From: Pseudomonas iranensis
GTDB taxonomy: Bacteria; Pseudomonadota; Gammaproteobacteria; Pseudomonadales; Pseudomonadaceae
Length of the DNA stretch: 64,000 nucleotides
Assembly (NCBI RefSeq): GCF_014268585.2
Contig: NZ_CP077092.1
Span: forward strand, 744,001-808,000
Direction: 5' to 3'
Shown: piece after piece, positions 27,760 to 36,957 of the stretch
Numbering within the stretch: the stretch's first letter is position 1
How the letters are laid out: the number at the start of each line of letters is the position of its first letter
Made by a program: the position numbers and the translations under genes
Notes under the pieces: model-generated
Told to the model about the DNA's origin: nothing
Database searches by the model: none
What the model saw: the letters and a program-made list of their open reading frames with translations, nothing else

Positions 27760-28748
27760 TGCAGTTTGGCTGGGCCTTGGCGGGTGCGTTGCTGCTGAGT
27801 GCGCTGAGCGTGTCGGCCGAGCCGCTGCAACAATTGCGGCTGCTTTCCGAACACCCGGTCGAAGGCATGCGCGGCGGTAACCTGTCGGGGCTGGCCATGT
27901 GCGGCAATGAGCTGTGGACGGTTTCCGATCGCGATGACGAGCAGATCTATCGGCTCGATACCCGCGATCCGGTCTGGCAGGCGCAAACCGTGCACATCGA
28001 CGTGCCGCCCGTGCCCGAGAGCGGCTTGCCGTGGGGTTTGAGTTCGCGCACCTGGGCTGCATCGTTCATTCGCGGTGGCGATCTGGATTTCGAAGGCATC
28101 AGTTGCGACAGCGTCGGCAATCGCTACATCGTCAGTGAGGCCCATGCGGCGGTGTTGCAGGTGCCGGTCAGTGGCCCGGCGAACTGGCTGAAAATCTCGC
28201 CGCTGCTGGTTCGCGAAGCGCGGGCGAGCGGCCTGCTGCTGAAGTTCAATTCGATCTTCGAGGGCCTGGCGATCAACCCGGCCGGTGATCAGATATGGCT
28301 GGCCGCCGAACGGCAAAAACGTGGTTTGCTGCTGATCAGACGCCAGCAGACGGTGTGGGATTGTGACGGTCGCTGCGTGCTGCTCAGTGAGGGCGGCAAG
28401 GAGATGCAGCCGCCACAGTTTCGGAAGGCGAAAGCGGTTCATCGCGACTTTTCCGACATTTCGTTGTTCAACGGCAAGCTGTTTACCCTTGAGCGCAACG
28501 CTTTCGAGATCTGCCGTCGCGATGCGCAGACGGCCAAGGTCGAGCAGTGCTGGTCGTATGCCGGCGAACTGTTGCAGGAAAATCGCCGCTACTCGCAGAA
28601 CTACGGACTGGAGGAAGCGCTGATCATCGACGCCGAGGGCGCCTGGATCGGCGTCGACAACAATTTTGGCCCGCGTGTCGACGGTGAGGTCCGCCCGGTG
28701 GTGTGGCGCTTTGCTGTACCGGACGGTGGCTGGAACGGCAATTTTTGA
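27759..28748 (+). CDS. Secreted esterase-like/phytase-like beta-propeller protein, copy A
   Basis: A 329-residue exported protein. ATG 27759 overlaps the parE stop (TGATG). The signal peptide MQFGWALAGALLLSALSVSA is cleaved near 20. The body fits the esterase-like activity of phytase family: EHPVEGMRGGNLSGLA, WTVSDRDDEQIYRLDT, DLDFEGISCD and the end GAWIGVDNNFGPRVDGE. The acidic motifs may bind calcium. The location between parE and parC matches PA4966. Enzyme activity is not established for this group. A diverged second copy follows 200 bases later. Confidence 0.85.
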   Translation: MQFGWALAGALLLSALSVSAEPLQQLRLLSEHPVEGMRGGNLSGLAMCGNELWTVSDRDDEQIYRLDTRDPVWQAQTVHIDVPPVPESGLPWGLSSRTWAASFIRGGDLDFEGISCDSVGNRYIVSEAHAAVLQVPVSGPANWLKISPLLVREARASGLLLKFNSIFEGLAINPAGDQIWLAAERQKRGLLLIRRQQTVWDCDGRCVLLSEGGKEMQPPQFRKAKAVHRDFSDISLFNGKLFTLERNAFEICRRDAQTAKVEQCWSYAGELLQENRRYSQNYGLEEALIIDAEGAWIGVDNNFGPRVDGEVRPVVWRFAVPDGGWNGNF

Positions 28749-28948
28749 GCGTGCTGTTGACGATTGGTTGGTCAATCGGTGCGCAGATCCGGAAAGTGCT
28801 GCAATACTTCGGGAGTATTCTGCTCGTGCTGCATGGTGGGCAGGTATGAAGCTCTGAAGCAATGCTGTCGAGAAAGTAGTGTGTTCGTTGAATTCCGACA
28901 TGTTGTGCAAGGCTCGGGGAAGCTTGAAACGCCGACTGTTGGAGATCA

Positions 28949-29956
28949 ATGATGAAACTCAATCATTTTATTGCGTTTTTTTTGCTCGTCTGGAGTTCGA
29001 TGGGACTGGCTGCGGACCCTCAGCTGCGGATGCTGTCGGAGCATCCTGTGGATGGCATGCGCGGGGGGAACCTGTCCGGACTTGCCAACTGTGGTGGGGT
29101 CTTGTGGACAGTGTCGGATCGGGACGACGATCAGATCTACAGACTCGATACACAAGCCCGGGTGTGGAAGGCCGAGGCAGTTTTGATTAATGTGCCGCCT
29201 GTCCCCGAAGATCCCGGGCGAACCTTGAGCATGAAAACCCGAAGCTTCTTCAGATCGCTTGCGGGTAATGGTGCATTGGACTTTGAAGGGATCACTTGTG
29301 ACTCTGGTCAGAATCGTTACATTCTGAGTGAAACGTATTCTGCCATTCTCCGAATCAGACCCGATGGTGGACTGGGCTGGTTGAGCATCTCCTCCCAAAT
29401 GCTGACGATGGCGCGGGAAGCCGGGTTGTTGGCGCAGGCCAACGCGCTGTATGAAGGCGTGGTGGTGACCGGTCTTGCCAATACTGAAATCTGGCTGGCT
29501 GCCGAGCGGCAAAAAAGAGGCTTGGTAAAAATCAAACGGATGCTTAACCCCATGTATTACACATGGTTTTGCTATTCCGTTTGTGTGGTAATGGCCGAGG
29601 AAGGGCTGGCCCCTCAGCCGCCCCAATTTCCAGGTTCCAAATGGGTAGATAAGGATTTTTCAGACATCGCTCTATTCGATAACAAACTGTTCCTGCTGGA
29701 TCGCAATGCTTTCAAAATCTGTCGCCATGAAATGGTGACGGGAAGGCAGGAGCGCTGCTGGTCATTCGCCGCAGACGCACTGGTTGCAAGTCGGCTTTAC
29801 ACCTCGCAGCACGGTCTGACCGAGGCATTGCTGGTCGATGCTCAAGGAGCGTGGGTTGGCGTCGACAACAATTTTGCCACACGTGCCGATGGCGAATCTC
29901 GCCCAATCGTGTGGCGCTTCGCCGCGCCGGACGGCGGCTGGAGTGCCAGTCCTTGA
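28949..29956 (+). CDS. Secreted esterase-like/phytase-like protein, copy B (tandem paralogue)
   Basis: A 335-residue paralogue of the preceding gene. Start ATG 28949, with GGAG eight bases upstream; the next codon is also ATG. The signal peptide ends at about SSMGLAA. It keeps HPVDGMRGGNLSGLA, WTVSDRDDDQIYRLDT, ALDFEGITCD, EIWLAAERQKRG and GAWVGVDNNFATRADGE. It differs by an insertion around MLNPMYYTWFCYSVCVV near 200. Codon use is less GC-rich than in copy A, so it may be a divergent acquired copy rather than a recent duplication. The 200-base gap before it holds no gene I recognise. Confidence 0.82.
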   Translation: MMKLNHFIAFFLLVWSSMGLAADPQLRMLSEHPVDGMRGGNLSGLANCGGVLWTVSDRDDDQIYRLDTQARVWKAEAVLINVPPVPEDPGRTLSMKTRSFFRSLAGNGALDFEGITCDSGQNRYILSETYSAILRIRPDGGLGWLSISSQMLTMAREAGLLAQANALYEGVVVTGLANTEIWLAAERQKRGLVKIKRMLNPMYYTWFCYSVCVVMAEEGLAPQPPQFPGSKWVDKDFSDIALFDNKLFLLDRNAFKICRHEMVTGRQERCWSFAADALVASRLYTSQHGLTEALLVDAQGAWVGVDNNFATRADGESRPIVWRFAAPDGGWSASP

Positions 29957-30477
29957 GGCAGCAGCCACCGGGCAAGCGTGCCGGTCGGGTGCTGATGATC
30001 CTCGCCTGGTGCGCGGCGCTGTTTCTCGCGACAAAGTTTTTTGGTCAGTGGGAGCAACGTCAGCAGAATCCGAACATTGTCGTCACGTCGGAGCAGGGCG
30101 AAGGGTTTATCGAAGTGAAACTGGCGAGCAATGCCCAAGGGCATTTCGTCGCCAGCGGCCAGATCAACGGCGAGCCGGTGGAGTTCATGCTCGACACCGG
30201 GGCGACCGATGTGTCGATCCCGGCGGATCTGGCCAAGCGTTTGAAGCTGCAAGAAGGCTTCGGTGTGACCCTGAGCACGGCCAATGGCCTGAGCCAGGGC
30301 TATCGAACGAAAATTGCCCGCCTGCAACTGGGCGACATCGTGCTGCGGGATGTCCGCGCACTGGTGGCGCCGGGACTGCATGGCGACCAGGTGCTGCTCG
30401 GCATGAGCGCCCTGAACAAACTTGAATTTACCCAGCGCGGTGGCACCTTGCTGCTGCGCCAGACAACGAACCGATGA
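29953..30477 (+). CDS. Membrane-anchored retropepsin-like aspartic protease
   Basis: A 174-residue protein of the TIGR02281 clan AA aspartic protease group. TTG at 29953 overlaps the preceding stop (TTGA) and has GGAG nine bases upstream, so it is preferred; ATG at 29995 is the alternative and would remove the basic N-terminus. A membrane helix [16 protein letters not shown] is near 15-30, with the rest periplasmic. The catalytic motif is [12 protein letters not shown] near 77-88, with the second hydrophobic flap region [12 protein letters not shown] near the end, as in a single-lobed dimeric protease. Substrate unknown. parC follows seven bases later. Confidence 0.85.
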   Translation: MRQQPPGKRAGRVLMILAWCAALFLATKFFGQWEQRQQNPNIVVTSEQGEGFIEVKLASNAQGHFVASGQINGEPVEFMLDTGATDVSIPADLAKRLKLQEGFGVTLSTANGLSQGYRTKIARLQLGDIVLRDVRALVAPGLHGDQVLLGMSALNKLEFTQRGGTLLLRQTTNR

Positions 30478-30484
30478 GGCCCGC

Positions 30485-32749
30485 ATGAGCGACTCCCTTG
30501 ATCTCAGCCTGGATGGTGTAGAACGCCGCTCGCTGGCTGACTTCACCGAAAATGCCTACCTCAACTACTCCATGTACGTGATCATGGACCGCGCCTTGCC
30601 GCATATCGGCGACGGCCTGAAACCGGTACAACGGCGTATCGTCTACGCCATGAGCGAGCTGGGGCTGGACGCCGATTCCAAGCACAAGAAATCGGCGCGT
30701 ACCGTCGGTGACGTGCTCGGTAAATTCCACCCCCATGGCGACTCGGCGTGCTACGAAGCGATGGTGCTGATGGCGCAGCCGTTCAGCTATCGCTACACGC
30801 TGGTCGACGGCCAGGGCAACTGGGGTGCGCCGGACGATCCGAAGTCCTTCGCCGCCATGCGTTACACCGAAGCGCGGCTGTCGCGCTATTCCGAAGTGCT
30901 GCTCAGCGAGCTGGGCCAGGGCACCGCTGACTGGGGCCCGAACTTCGACGGCACCCTGCAGGAGCCGCTGGTATTACCGGCGCGCCTGCCTAACATTCTG
31001 CTCAACGGCACCACGGGTATCGCCGTGGGCATGGCCACCGATGTGCCGCCGCACAACCTGCGCGAAGTCGCCACCGCCTGCGTACGCTTGCTGGATGAGC
31101 CGAAAGCCACGGTCGAACAGCTCTGCGAACACATTCAGGGTCCGGATTATCCGACCGAAGCGGAAATCATCACGCCGCGCGCCGACCTGCTGAAGATGTA
31201 CGAAACCGGCAAGGGCTCGGTGCGCATGCGCGCCGTGTACCACGTCGAGGACGGCGACATCATCGTTACCGCGCTGCCGCATCAGGTCTCCGGCGCCAAA
31301 GTGCTGGAGCAGATTGCCGCGCTGATGCAGGCCAAACCGTCGAAAGCGCCGCAGATCGCCGATCTGCGTGACGAATCCGACCACGAAAACCCGTGCCGCA
31401 TCGTGATCATCCCGGTCAACAGCCGCGTCGATCACGAAGCGCTGATGCAGCACCTGTTCGCCAGCACTGAGCTGGAATCGACCTACCGGGTCAACGTCAA
31501 CATCATCGGTCTGGACGGCAAGCCGCAGCTGAAAAACCTCCGTGCGCTGCTGGTCGAATGGCTGGAGTTCCGCGTGCTGACCGTGCGTCGCCGCCTGCAA
31601 TTCCGCCTCGACAAGGTCGAGCGTCGCCTGCATCTGTTGGACGGTTTGCTGATCGCCTACCTCAACCTGGATGAGGTGATCCACATCATCCGTACCGAGG
31701 AACACCCGAAAGCCAAGCTGATCGAGCGTTTCGCCCTCAGCGAGATTCAGGCCGACTACATCCTCGACACCCGCTTGCGTCAGTTGGCGCGACTGGAAGA
31801 GATGAAGCTGCGTGACGAGCAGGACGAACTGCTCAAGGAACAGGCCAAGCTGCAAGCCCTGCTGGGCAGCGAAGCGAAGCTGAAGAAACTGGTGCGCACC
31901 GAGCTGCTCAAAGACGCCGAAACCTACGGCGACGACCGCCGTTCGCCAATCGTCGAGCGCGCCGAAGCCAAGGCGCTGAGCGAGCACGATCTGCTGCCGA
32001 ACGAGAAAGTCACTGTCGTGCTGTCGGAAAAGGGCTGGGTACGTTCGGCCAAGGGCCATGACATCGACGCCACCGGTCTGTCGTACAAGGCCGGCGATGG
32101 CTTCAAGACCTCGGCGGCGGGGCGCTCCAACCAGTTTGCCGTGTTCATCGACTCCACCGGCCGCAGCTATTCGGTCGCCGCGCATACCTTGCCGTCGGCC
32201 CGTGGTCAGGGCGAACCGTTGACCGGCCGTCTGACGCCGCCACCGGGCGCCTCGTTCGAATGCGTGCTGATGCCCGAAGACGATGCGCTGTACGTGATTG
32301 CCTCCGATGCCGGTTATGGCTTCGTGGTCAAAGGCGAAGACCTGCAAGCGAAGAACAAGGCTGGCAAGGCGCTGTTGAGCTTGCCGAACAACGCCAAGGT
32401 CATCGCACCGCGCCCTGTGGCCGATCGTGAGCAGAACTGGCTGGCCTCGGTCACGACCGAAGGTCGCCTGCTGATCTTCAAAATCAGTGATCTGCCACAA
32501 TTGGGTAAGGGCAAAGGCAACAAGATCATCGGTATCTCCGGTGAACGCGTGGCCAGTCGCGAAGAATATGTCACGGACATCGCCGTTCTGCCGGAAGGCG
32601 CCACCCTGGTGTTGCAGGCTGGCAAACGGACCCTGTCACTGAAAGCCGACGACCTCGAGCACTACAAAGGTGAGCGTGGACGGCGCGGAAACAAACTTCC
32701 GCGGGGCTTTCAGCGGGTCGATGCGCTGCTCGTCGAAAACCTCAATTAG
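30485..32749 (+). CDS. parC: DNA topoisomerase IV subunit A
   Basis: A 754-residue protein with start ATG 30485. The quinolone-determining region [11 protein letters not shown] near 78-88 has the unmutated Ser and Glu. The catalytic tyrosine is in [11 protein letters not shown] near 120. The DNA-binding core is followed by the C-terminal beta-pinwheel ([12 protein letters not shown] near the end). It works with ParE in chromosome decatenation. A hairpin at 32768-32804 follows the stop. Confidence 0.98.
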   Translation: MSDSLDLSLDGVERRSLADFTENAYLNYSMYVIMDRALPHIGDGLKPVQRRIVYAMSELGLDADSKHKKSARTVGDVLGKFHPHGDSACYEAMVLMAQPFSYRYTLVDGQGNWGAPDDPKSFAAMRYTEARLSRYSEVLLSELGQGTADWGPNFDGTLQEPLVLPARLPNILLNGTTGIAVGMATDVPPHNLREVATACVRLLDEPKATVEQLCEHIQGPDYPTEAEIITPRADLLKMYETGKGSVRMRAVYHVEDGDIIVTALPHQVSGAKVLEQIAALMQAKPSKAPQIADLRDESDHENPCRIVIIPVNSRVDHEALMQHLFASTELESTYRVNVNIIGLDGKPQLKNLRALLVEWLEFRVLTVRRRLQFRLDKVERRLHLLDGLLIAYLNLDEVIHIIRTEEHPKAKLIERFALSEIQADYILDTRLRQLARLEEMKLRDEQDELLKEQAKLQALLGSEAKLKKLVRTELLKDAETYGDDRRSPIVERAEAKALSEHDLLPNEKVTVVLSEKGWVRSAKGHDIDATGLSYKAGDGFKTSAAGRSNQFAVFIDSTGRSYSVAAHTLPSARGQGEPLTGRLTPPPGASFECVLMPEDDALYVIASDAGYGFVVKGEDLQAKNKAGKALLSLPNNAKVIAPRPVADREQNWLASVTTEGRLLIFKISDLPQLGKGKGNKIIGISGERVASREEYVTDIAVLPEGATLVLQAGKRTLSLKADDLEHYKGERGRRGNKLPRGFQRVDALLVENLN

Positions 32750-32767
32750 GCGAGAACGCCTTCCTAG

Positions 32768-32804
32768 AGCGTTCGATCTGCGATTAAACGCGTAGATCGA
32801 CGCT
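32768..32804 (+). terminator. Hairpin after parC
   Basis: AGCGTTCGATCTGCG pairs with CGCGTAGATCGACGCT across a short ATTAAA loop, with one small bulge. There is only a short TTT after the stem, so it is a possible weak terminator. It lies 19 bases after the parC stop and before the lipoprotein gene. Confidence 0.5.
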
Positions 32805-32931
32805 TTGGCGCTGGAGTCGGAACGCATATTCACGGATGATATGGCCTTTCAAGCGCCGGCGTGGCCGAGCGTTCTTCATATTTATTGAGTATTTTCACTG
32901 TGGTCAGCCTTGTGGCGGCCACCTGGACGGG

Positions 32932-33645
32932 ATGATGACTGCTCTACGCCCCCTTATTTTGTTGCTCGCCGGCGTTCTTGGCCTGGCGGGTTGCAGCGTT
33001 CACCAGCCGGTGTCGCTGTACCAACTGGACAGCGGAAGTCCGGTTCAGCCTGCGCAAAGCGCGGGCATGGCGGTTTTGCTGGGGCCGGTGGTTGTAGCCG
33101 ATTACCTGCAACGCGAAACCCTGCTGCAACGTCAACCGGACGGCAGCCTGCAAGCGGCGACCGACGGTCGTTGGGCCGGCAGCCTTTCGTCGGATATCGA
33201 TCAGTTGCTGATGCGTCAGGTCGCCGGTCATCTGGACAGCCAGCGTGTGGTGCTGGCGCCTGCTACCGCCGGGTTCACGCCGGATGTGCAGGTTTTGCTG
33301 ACCATCACCCGTCTGGATTCCGGAGCGAAACAACCGGCGATTCTCGATGCGCAGTGGCGTTTGATCGATCGTCGCGGCAAGGTGCGCGATAACCGCATCA
33401 TTCATCTGCAAGAGTTGCATGCTGGCAGCACCGCTTCCCAGGTGCAGGCACAGGGGATTCTGTTGCAGCGTCTGGCCGAGCAACTGTCGGTGGCGCTCAA
33501 GCCACTGGCCAACCAGCCGCCAGTGGCCGAGGCACCGCGCAAGGCCGCGCCGAAACCCGCAGCGCCGGCGGCGGATGCCGAGAAGCAGCCGAAGATTCCG
33601 ATGGCCTCGCCGATTCGTACCGATATGGAAGTGTTTCGCTTCTGA
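32932..33645 (+). CDS. PqiC-like ABC transport auxiliary lipoprotein (DUF330/membrane integrity family)
   Basis: A 237-residue outer-membrane lipoprotein. The start is one of two adjacent ATG codons (32932 or 32935) that begin the signal TALRPLILLLAGVLGLAGC with lipobox LAGC. The mature part begins SVHQPVSLYQLDSG, as in PqiC/YmbA, with LLGPVVVADYLQR and a conserved SLSSDIDQLLMRQV. The tail from about 200 is alanine/proline/lysine-rich and ends in MEVFRF. PqiC works with PqiA and PqiB in lipid traffic between membranes, but no pqiAB lies here. A terminator follows. Confidence 0.82.
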   Translation: MMTALRPLILLLAGVLGLAGCSVHQPVSLYQLDSGSPVQPAQSAGMAVLLGPVVVADYLQRETLLQRQPDGSLQAATDGRWAGSLSSDIDQLLMRQVAGHLDSQRVVLAPATAGFTPDVQVLLTITRLDSGAKQPAILDAQWRLIDRRGKVRDNRIIHLQELHAGSTASQVQAQGILLQRLAEQLSVALKPLANQPPVAEAPRKAAPKPAAPAADAEKQPKIPMASPIRTDMEVFRF

Positions 33646-33665
33646 GGCTGGAACGCGTCAGAACA

Positions 33666-33690
33666 GAGCCCGCCTTGTGCGGGCTTTGTT
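33666..33690 (+). terminator. Rho-independent terminator after the PqiC-like gene
   Basis: AGCCCGCC-TTGT-GCGGGCT is a strong short stem followed by TTGTTGTG, 20 bases after the stop codon. It fits a simple terminator for the plus-strand lipoprotein gene. Confidence 0.75.
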
Positions 33691-33721
33691 GTGTCTGGAG
33701 GTGGGGTGGAAGATCCAGAGC

Positions 33722-33899
33722 CCCTCACCCTAACCCTCTCCCGGAGGGAGAGGGGACCGATTGGGGGATATTCTATAGCTACACCGACGTGAACGCGCGG
33801 AGGTGAATCCATAATCGCCAAGTTCTGTCAGGTCGACATATGGCGCCAGACACCTCGGTCGGTCCCCTCTCCCTCCGGGAGAGGGCTAGGGTGAGGGGC
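33722..33899. repeat. REPIN-type inverted repeat pair (second of three)
   Basis: Arms CCCTCACCCTAACCCTCTCC at 33722 and GGGAGAGGGCTAGGGTGAGG at 33880-33899. The spacer is a reversed copy of parts of the spacer at 24961-25069: GGGGGATATTC, AGCTACACCGACGTGAACG and GAATCCATAAT are the complements of the motifs there. So the pairs are related insertions in opposite orientation. The gap 33646-33993 holds this, two terminators and no gene. Confidence 0.85.
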
Positions 33900-33937
33900 T
33901 TTTCAGGGGTGCGCACGATTCCAATAACACCGCGCAC

Positions 33938-33975
33938 AAAAAAGCCCGCAGACAATCACTCGTCTGCGGGCTTTT
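33938..33975. terminator. Bidirectional terminator
   Basis: AAAAAAGCCCGCAGAC and GTCTGCGGGCTTTT flank a short loop, so there is a U-run on either strand. On the minus strand it directly follows the HAMP-domain membrane protein gene, 18 bases after its stop. Confidence 0.85.
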
Positions 33976-33993
33976 GCGTATCTGGCCTAAGCC

Positions 33994-35505
33994 TTACGCC
34001 CGGCGCTCATGCATCCGCGCCAGTTGCCGCTCCAGCATCGACGGATACGGTTCCATCAACCGCTCCACACAGCAAGCGCCTTCAGGGCTGGCGATCGGCC
34101 GGATCCGCGCACGCTGGCGGATCAACGTGTCATCGCTGATCTTGCGCTCGACCAGCAGCAGATTGCGGCTGTGTTGCGACAAGGCCAGTGCATCCTGGGC
34201 CGAATCGGTCAGCAGCAGATCAATCTGGCTCAGACCGAACAATTCATCGCCCAAGGTCAGGCCCAGCTGCAATTGCAGGGTGATGCCGCTGTCTGCGACC
34301 TCGATCTGCAACTGATGACCCAGAGCACGCAGCAGTTCGCCGCAGCAGATGGCATTGGTCAGGTAATCGTCGCCGCAATCTTCGGTGTGGAACAGCAACA
34401 GCGTGCTGCCATCGTTGAGGGTTTCGATTTCGCCCTGATACAGCGACGCGGCCTGCTCAAGGCAGTCGCGATAGCGGTCCTGCAATTCTTCCAGACGCGC
34501 GCGAGGCAAGCGGCGCAATTGTTCCTGCGAGCCCAGTTGCACGGCCAGTACGGCGGTATGCTGCGGAACGTCAGGGCTCGGTTTGCGCGTGAGCGGTTGG
34601 GCGGCGCCGTTCAGCGATTCGTCGCGCAGGTCGGCGAAGGCGTCATCGTCATCATCGTCTTCGACGGTGCTGACCAGGTGACGCGGCGCCGGTTTCTTCG
34701 CGGCCAGCGGGCGGCTTTCGTCGAAGCTTGGATCGCGCAGGTTACGCACCTCGAATTCCGGCTCGTCTTCTTCCTCGGCGAATTCCGGTTCGGGTTCGGG
34801 CTCAGGCTCAGGTTCCGGGGCGTAGCTGGCGTGCAGCTGGCGCGCCAGATCGCCGATTTCATCCTGGCGATCGATGCCCGGGGTGTGCGCGTCGATGCGG
34901 CGCAGCCACACACGCAATTGCAGCAACGGCGTCGACAGATAGCGGCCCATGCGCAGGCTCAGAGCCAGCGACAGCGCCAGCAGAATCGCGCTCAAAATGC
35001 CCATGCTCTGAAGGCTGATGGTCATCGGCTGCTGGAACTGATCCATGTCCAGACTGATGCGCAGTTGCCCGGCAGTCACATCCTGGAAAGTGATCTTGCT
35101 CTCGTACATGCCCTCGGCTTCGCCCAGCAGGCTGTGTTTGGGGCGCTGACCGGACTCGGCGAGGATGCGGTTGTCCACGCTGTAGATCGCCGCGTGGGCG
35201 ACCAGTTTGTTCTTGGTCAGGTTGTTGAGCAGCACGTTGAGGCTGAGGATGTCGTTGGACACCAGCAGCTCGGTGGCGGAAGTGGCGGTCTGCGTGGTCA
35301 GGCTTTCGCCCAGCGCATCGGCCTGCTCGTGCATGGCCTGCTTGAATTGCAGACCCATCACCCCGGCATAGATCACCAGGGCCAGAGCGACCAGGATCAC
35401 GTTGTGGCTGGCAATGCGCAATGCAATCGGTACACGGCGATGGCGCAGTGCACGGAAGATCAGCAGGAAGAAGTTATCGGTTTTGACTGGCGTGGGCCGG
35501 TTCAC
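33994..35505 (-). CDS. HAMP-domain inner-membrane protein
   Basis: A 503-residue membrane protein. GTG 35505 is preferred, giving MNRPTPVKTDNFF; the frame extends to 35568 with no conserved residues. Helix 1 is near residues 30-50 (NVILVALALVIYAGVMG) and helix 2 near 165-185, bounding a periplasmic sensor domain. A HAMP-like stretch follows (GRYLSTPLLQLRVWLRRID). A linker with repeated EP pairs and acidic runs lies around 230-300. The C-terminal 200 residues may be a degenerate cyclase-like domain. It diverges from serB, matching PA4961. No kinase motif (H-box, N-box) was seen despite such labels in some annotations. Confidence 0.7.
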   Translation of the reverse strand: MNRPTPVKTDNFFLLIFRALRHRRVPIALRIASHNVILVALALVIYAGVMGLQFKQAMHEQADALGESLTTQTATSATELLVSNDILSLNVLLNNLTKNKLVAHAAIYSVDNRILAESGQRPKHSLLGEAEGMYESKITFQDVTAGQLRISLDMDQFQQPMTISLQSMGILSAILLALSLALSLRMGRYLSTPLLQLRVWLRRIDAHTPGIDRQDEIGDLARQLHASYAPEPEPEPEPEPEFAEEEDEPEFEVRNLRDPSFDESRPLAAKKPAPRHLVSTVEDDDDDDAFADLRDESLNGAAQPLTRKPSPDVPQHTAVLAVQLGSQEQLRRLPRARLEELQDRYRDCLEQAASLYQGEIETLNDGSTLLLFHTEDCGDDYLTNAICCGELLRALGHQLQIEVADSGITLQLQLGLTLGDELFGLSQIDLLLTDSAQDALALSQHSRNLLLVERKISDDTLIRQRARIRPIASPEGACCVERLMEPYPSMLERQLARMHERRA

Positions 35506-35639
35506 TTGAGCTCGGCTCTTTGTCCGTGAAGTTGACGCGCAGTATAGCGACAGGCCCCAGACCGGCAAAGCGCTCGCGGTGCCCGATGGTCACTGAAAGT
35601 GGGTAGAATGCGGTTTTTTTCCAGTTGCGGGGGTGCGCG

Positions 35640-36854
35640 TTGCGCGAAATCGTCCTGATTAACATCACGGGAGTCGACCGTCCGGGTCTGACGGCGGCCA
35701 TCACCGGTGTTCTGGCACAAGGTGGTGTGAACATTCTCGACATCGGTCAGGCGGTGATCCACGACACCCTGTCGTTCGGCATCCTGGTTGAAATCCCCGA
35801 TTCCGAACAGGGCAAGTCGGTGCTCAAGGACATCCTGTTCAAGGGCTACGAACTGGATCAGCAAGTGCGCTTCACCCCGGTGTCCGAAGAGGATTACCAG
35901 CAGTGGGTGGGCAATCAGGGCAAGAAGCGCCATATCGTTACCCTGCTGACGCGCAAGGTCACTGCCGGCCAGTTGCAGGCGGTCAGCGCGATCACCGCCA
36001 AATATGGCCTGAACATCGACCATATAGACCGTCTGTCGGGGCGCATGCCGCTGGACACTCCGGCCGACAAGGGCAAGGGCTGCATCGAGTTTTCCGTGCG
36101 CGGCGAAGCTGCCGATCCACAGGCCCTGCGCGCCGAATTCCTCAGCGTTGCCCAGGAATTGAACGTCGATATCGCCTTTCAGGAAGATTCGCTGTTCCGT
36201 CGCAACCGGCGTCTGGCGGTGTTCGACATGGACTCGACGCTGATCGAAGCGGAAGTCATCGATGAGCTGGCCAAGGCGGCCGGCGTGGGTGATCGAGTGT
36301 CCGAAATCACCGAGCGCGCGATGGCCGGCGAACTGGATTTCCGCGCCAGCTTCAAGGAGCGCCTGGCGCTGCTCAAGGGCCTCGACGTCAGCGTGCTCGA
36401 CTCGATCGGCGCCTCGCTGCGCCTGACCGAAGGCGCCGAAACCCTGTTCGCCGAACTCAAGCGCCTCGGCTACAAAACCGCCATCCTGTCCGGCGGCTTC
36501 ACTTATTTCGCCAAGCAGTTGCAAGCCAAGCTTGGCATCGATTACGTGTTTGCCAACGAGCTGGAAGTGGTCGACGGCAAGTGCACCGGCGTGGCGATCG
36601 AGCCGATTGTCGATGCGCAGCGCAAGGCTGACTTGCTCAAGGAATTGGCGCACAAGGAAGGTCTGCGTCTGGAGCAGACCATCGCCGTCGGCGACGGCGC
36701 CAACGACTTGCCGATGCTGGCGATTGCCGGGCTGGGCGTGGCGTTCCGCGCCAAACCACTGGTCAAGCAGTCGGCGAAGCAGGCGATCTCAACGCTGGGG
36801 CTGGATGGTGTGTTGTATCTGCTGGGTTTCCGCGATCGCGACGGGCAGCTCTGA
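35640..36854 (+). CDS. serB: Phosphoserine phosphatase (SerB)
   Basis: A 404-residue HAD enzyme that makes serine from phosphoserine. TTG at 35640 begins REIVLINITGVDRPG, the family N-terminus, with GCGGGGG upstream; an extra five residues to 35625 are possible. Two ACT regulatory domains occupy about 1-180. The HAD core has FDMDSTLIEAE near 198 (nucleophile Asp), LSGGFTYFAKQL near 285 and GDGANDLPML near 350. The long two-ACT form is typical of Pseudomonas. A palindromic repeat follows the stop. Confidence 0.96.
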   Translation: MREIVLINITGVDRPGLTAAITGVLAQGGVNILDIGQAVIHDTLSFGILVEIPDSEQGKSVLKDILFKGYELDQQVRFTPVSEEDYQQWVGNQGKKRHIVTLLTRKVTAGQLQAVSAITAKYGLNIDHIDRLSGRMPLDTPADKGKGCIEFSVRGEAADPQALRAEFLSVAQELNVDIAFQEDSLFRRNRRLAVFDMDSTLIEAEVIDELAKAAGVGDRVSEITERAMAGELDFRASFKERLALLKGLDVSVLDSIGASLRLTEGAETLFAELKRLGYKTAILSGGFTYFAKQLQAKLGIDYVFANELEVVDGKCTGVAIEPIVDAQRKADLLKELAHKEGLRLEQTIAVGDGANDLPMLAIAGLGVAFRAKPLVKQSAKQAISTLGLDGVLYLLGFRDRDGQL

Positions 36855-36873
36855 GATCTCGATAAGCTGATCT

Positions 36874-36947
36874 GGCCTCTTCGCGAGCAGGCTCGCTCCC
36901 ACGGGAAACCTCATTCCAGTGTGGGAGCGAGCCTGCTCGCGAAGGCC
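36874..36947. repeat. Palindromic repeat between serB and fimW-like gene
   Basis: GGCCTCTTCGCGAGCAGGCTCGCTCCCAC pattern pairs with GTGGGAGCGAGCCTGCTCGC and GAAGGCC; positions 36874-36902 and 36921-36947. The same GCGAGC-CTGCTCGC core occurs at 47824-47853. It separates the converging serB and FimW-like genes and probably stops transcription from both. Confidence 0.85.
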
Positions 36948-36957
36948 GCGCCTCGGT

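Noticed and set aside
30974..32500. A 508-codon open frame on the minus strand opposite parC
   Set aside because: Shadow of parC without ribosome site or conserved motif.
30485..32749. Quinolone-resistance change in ParC
   Set aside because: The region [11 protein letters not shown] has the normal Ser and Glu, so no resistance change is seen.
34009..35529. A 506-codon plus-strand frame opposite the HAMP protein
   Set aside because: Antisense to a protein with clear membrane helices; composition of a shadow frame.
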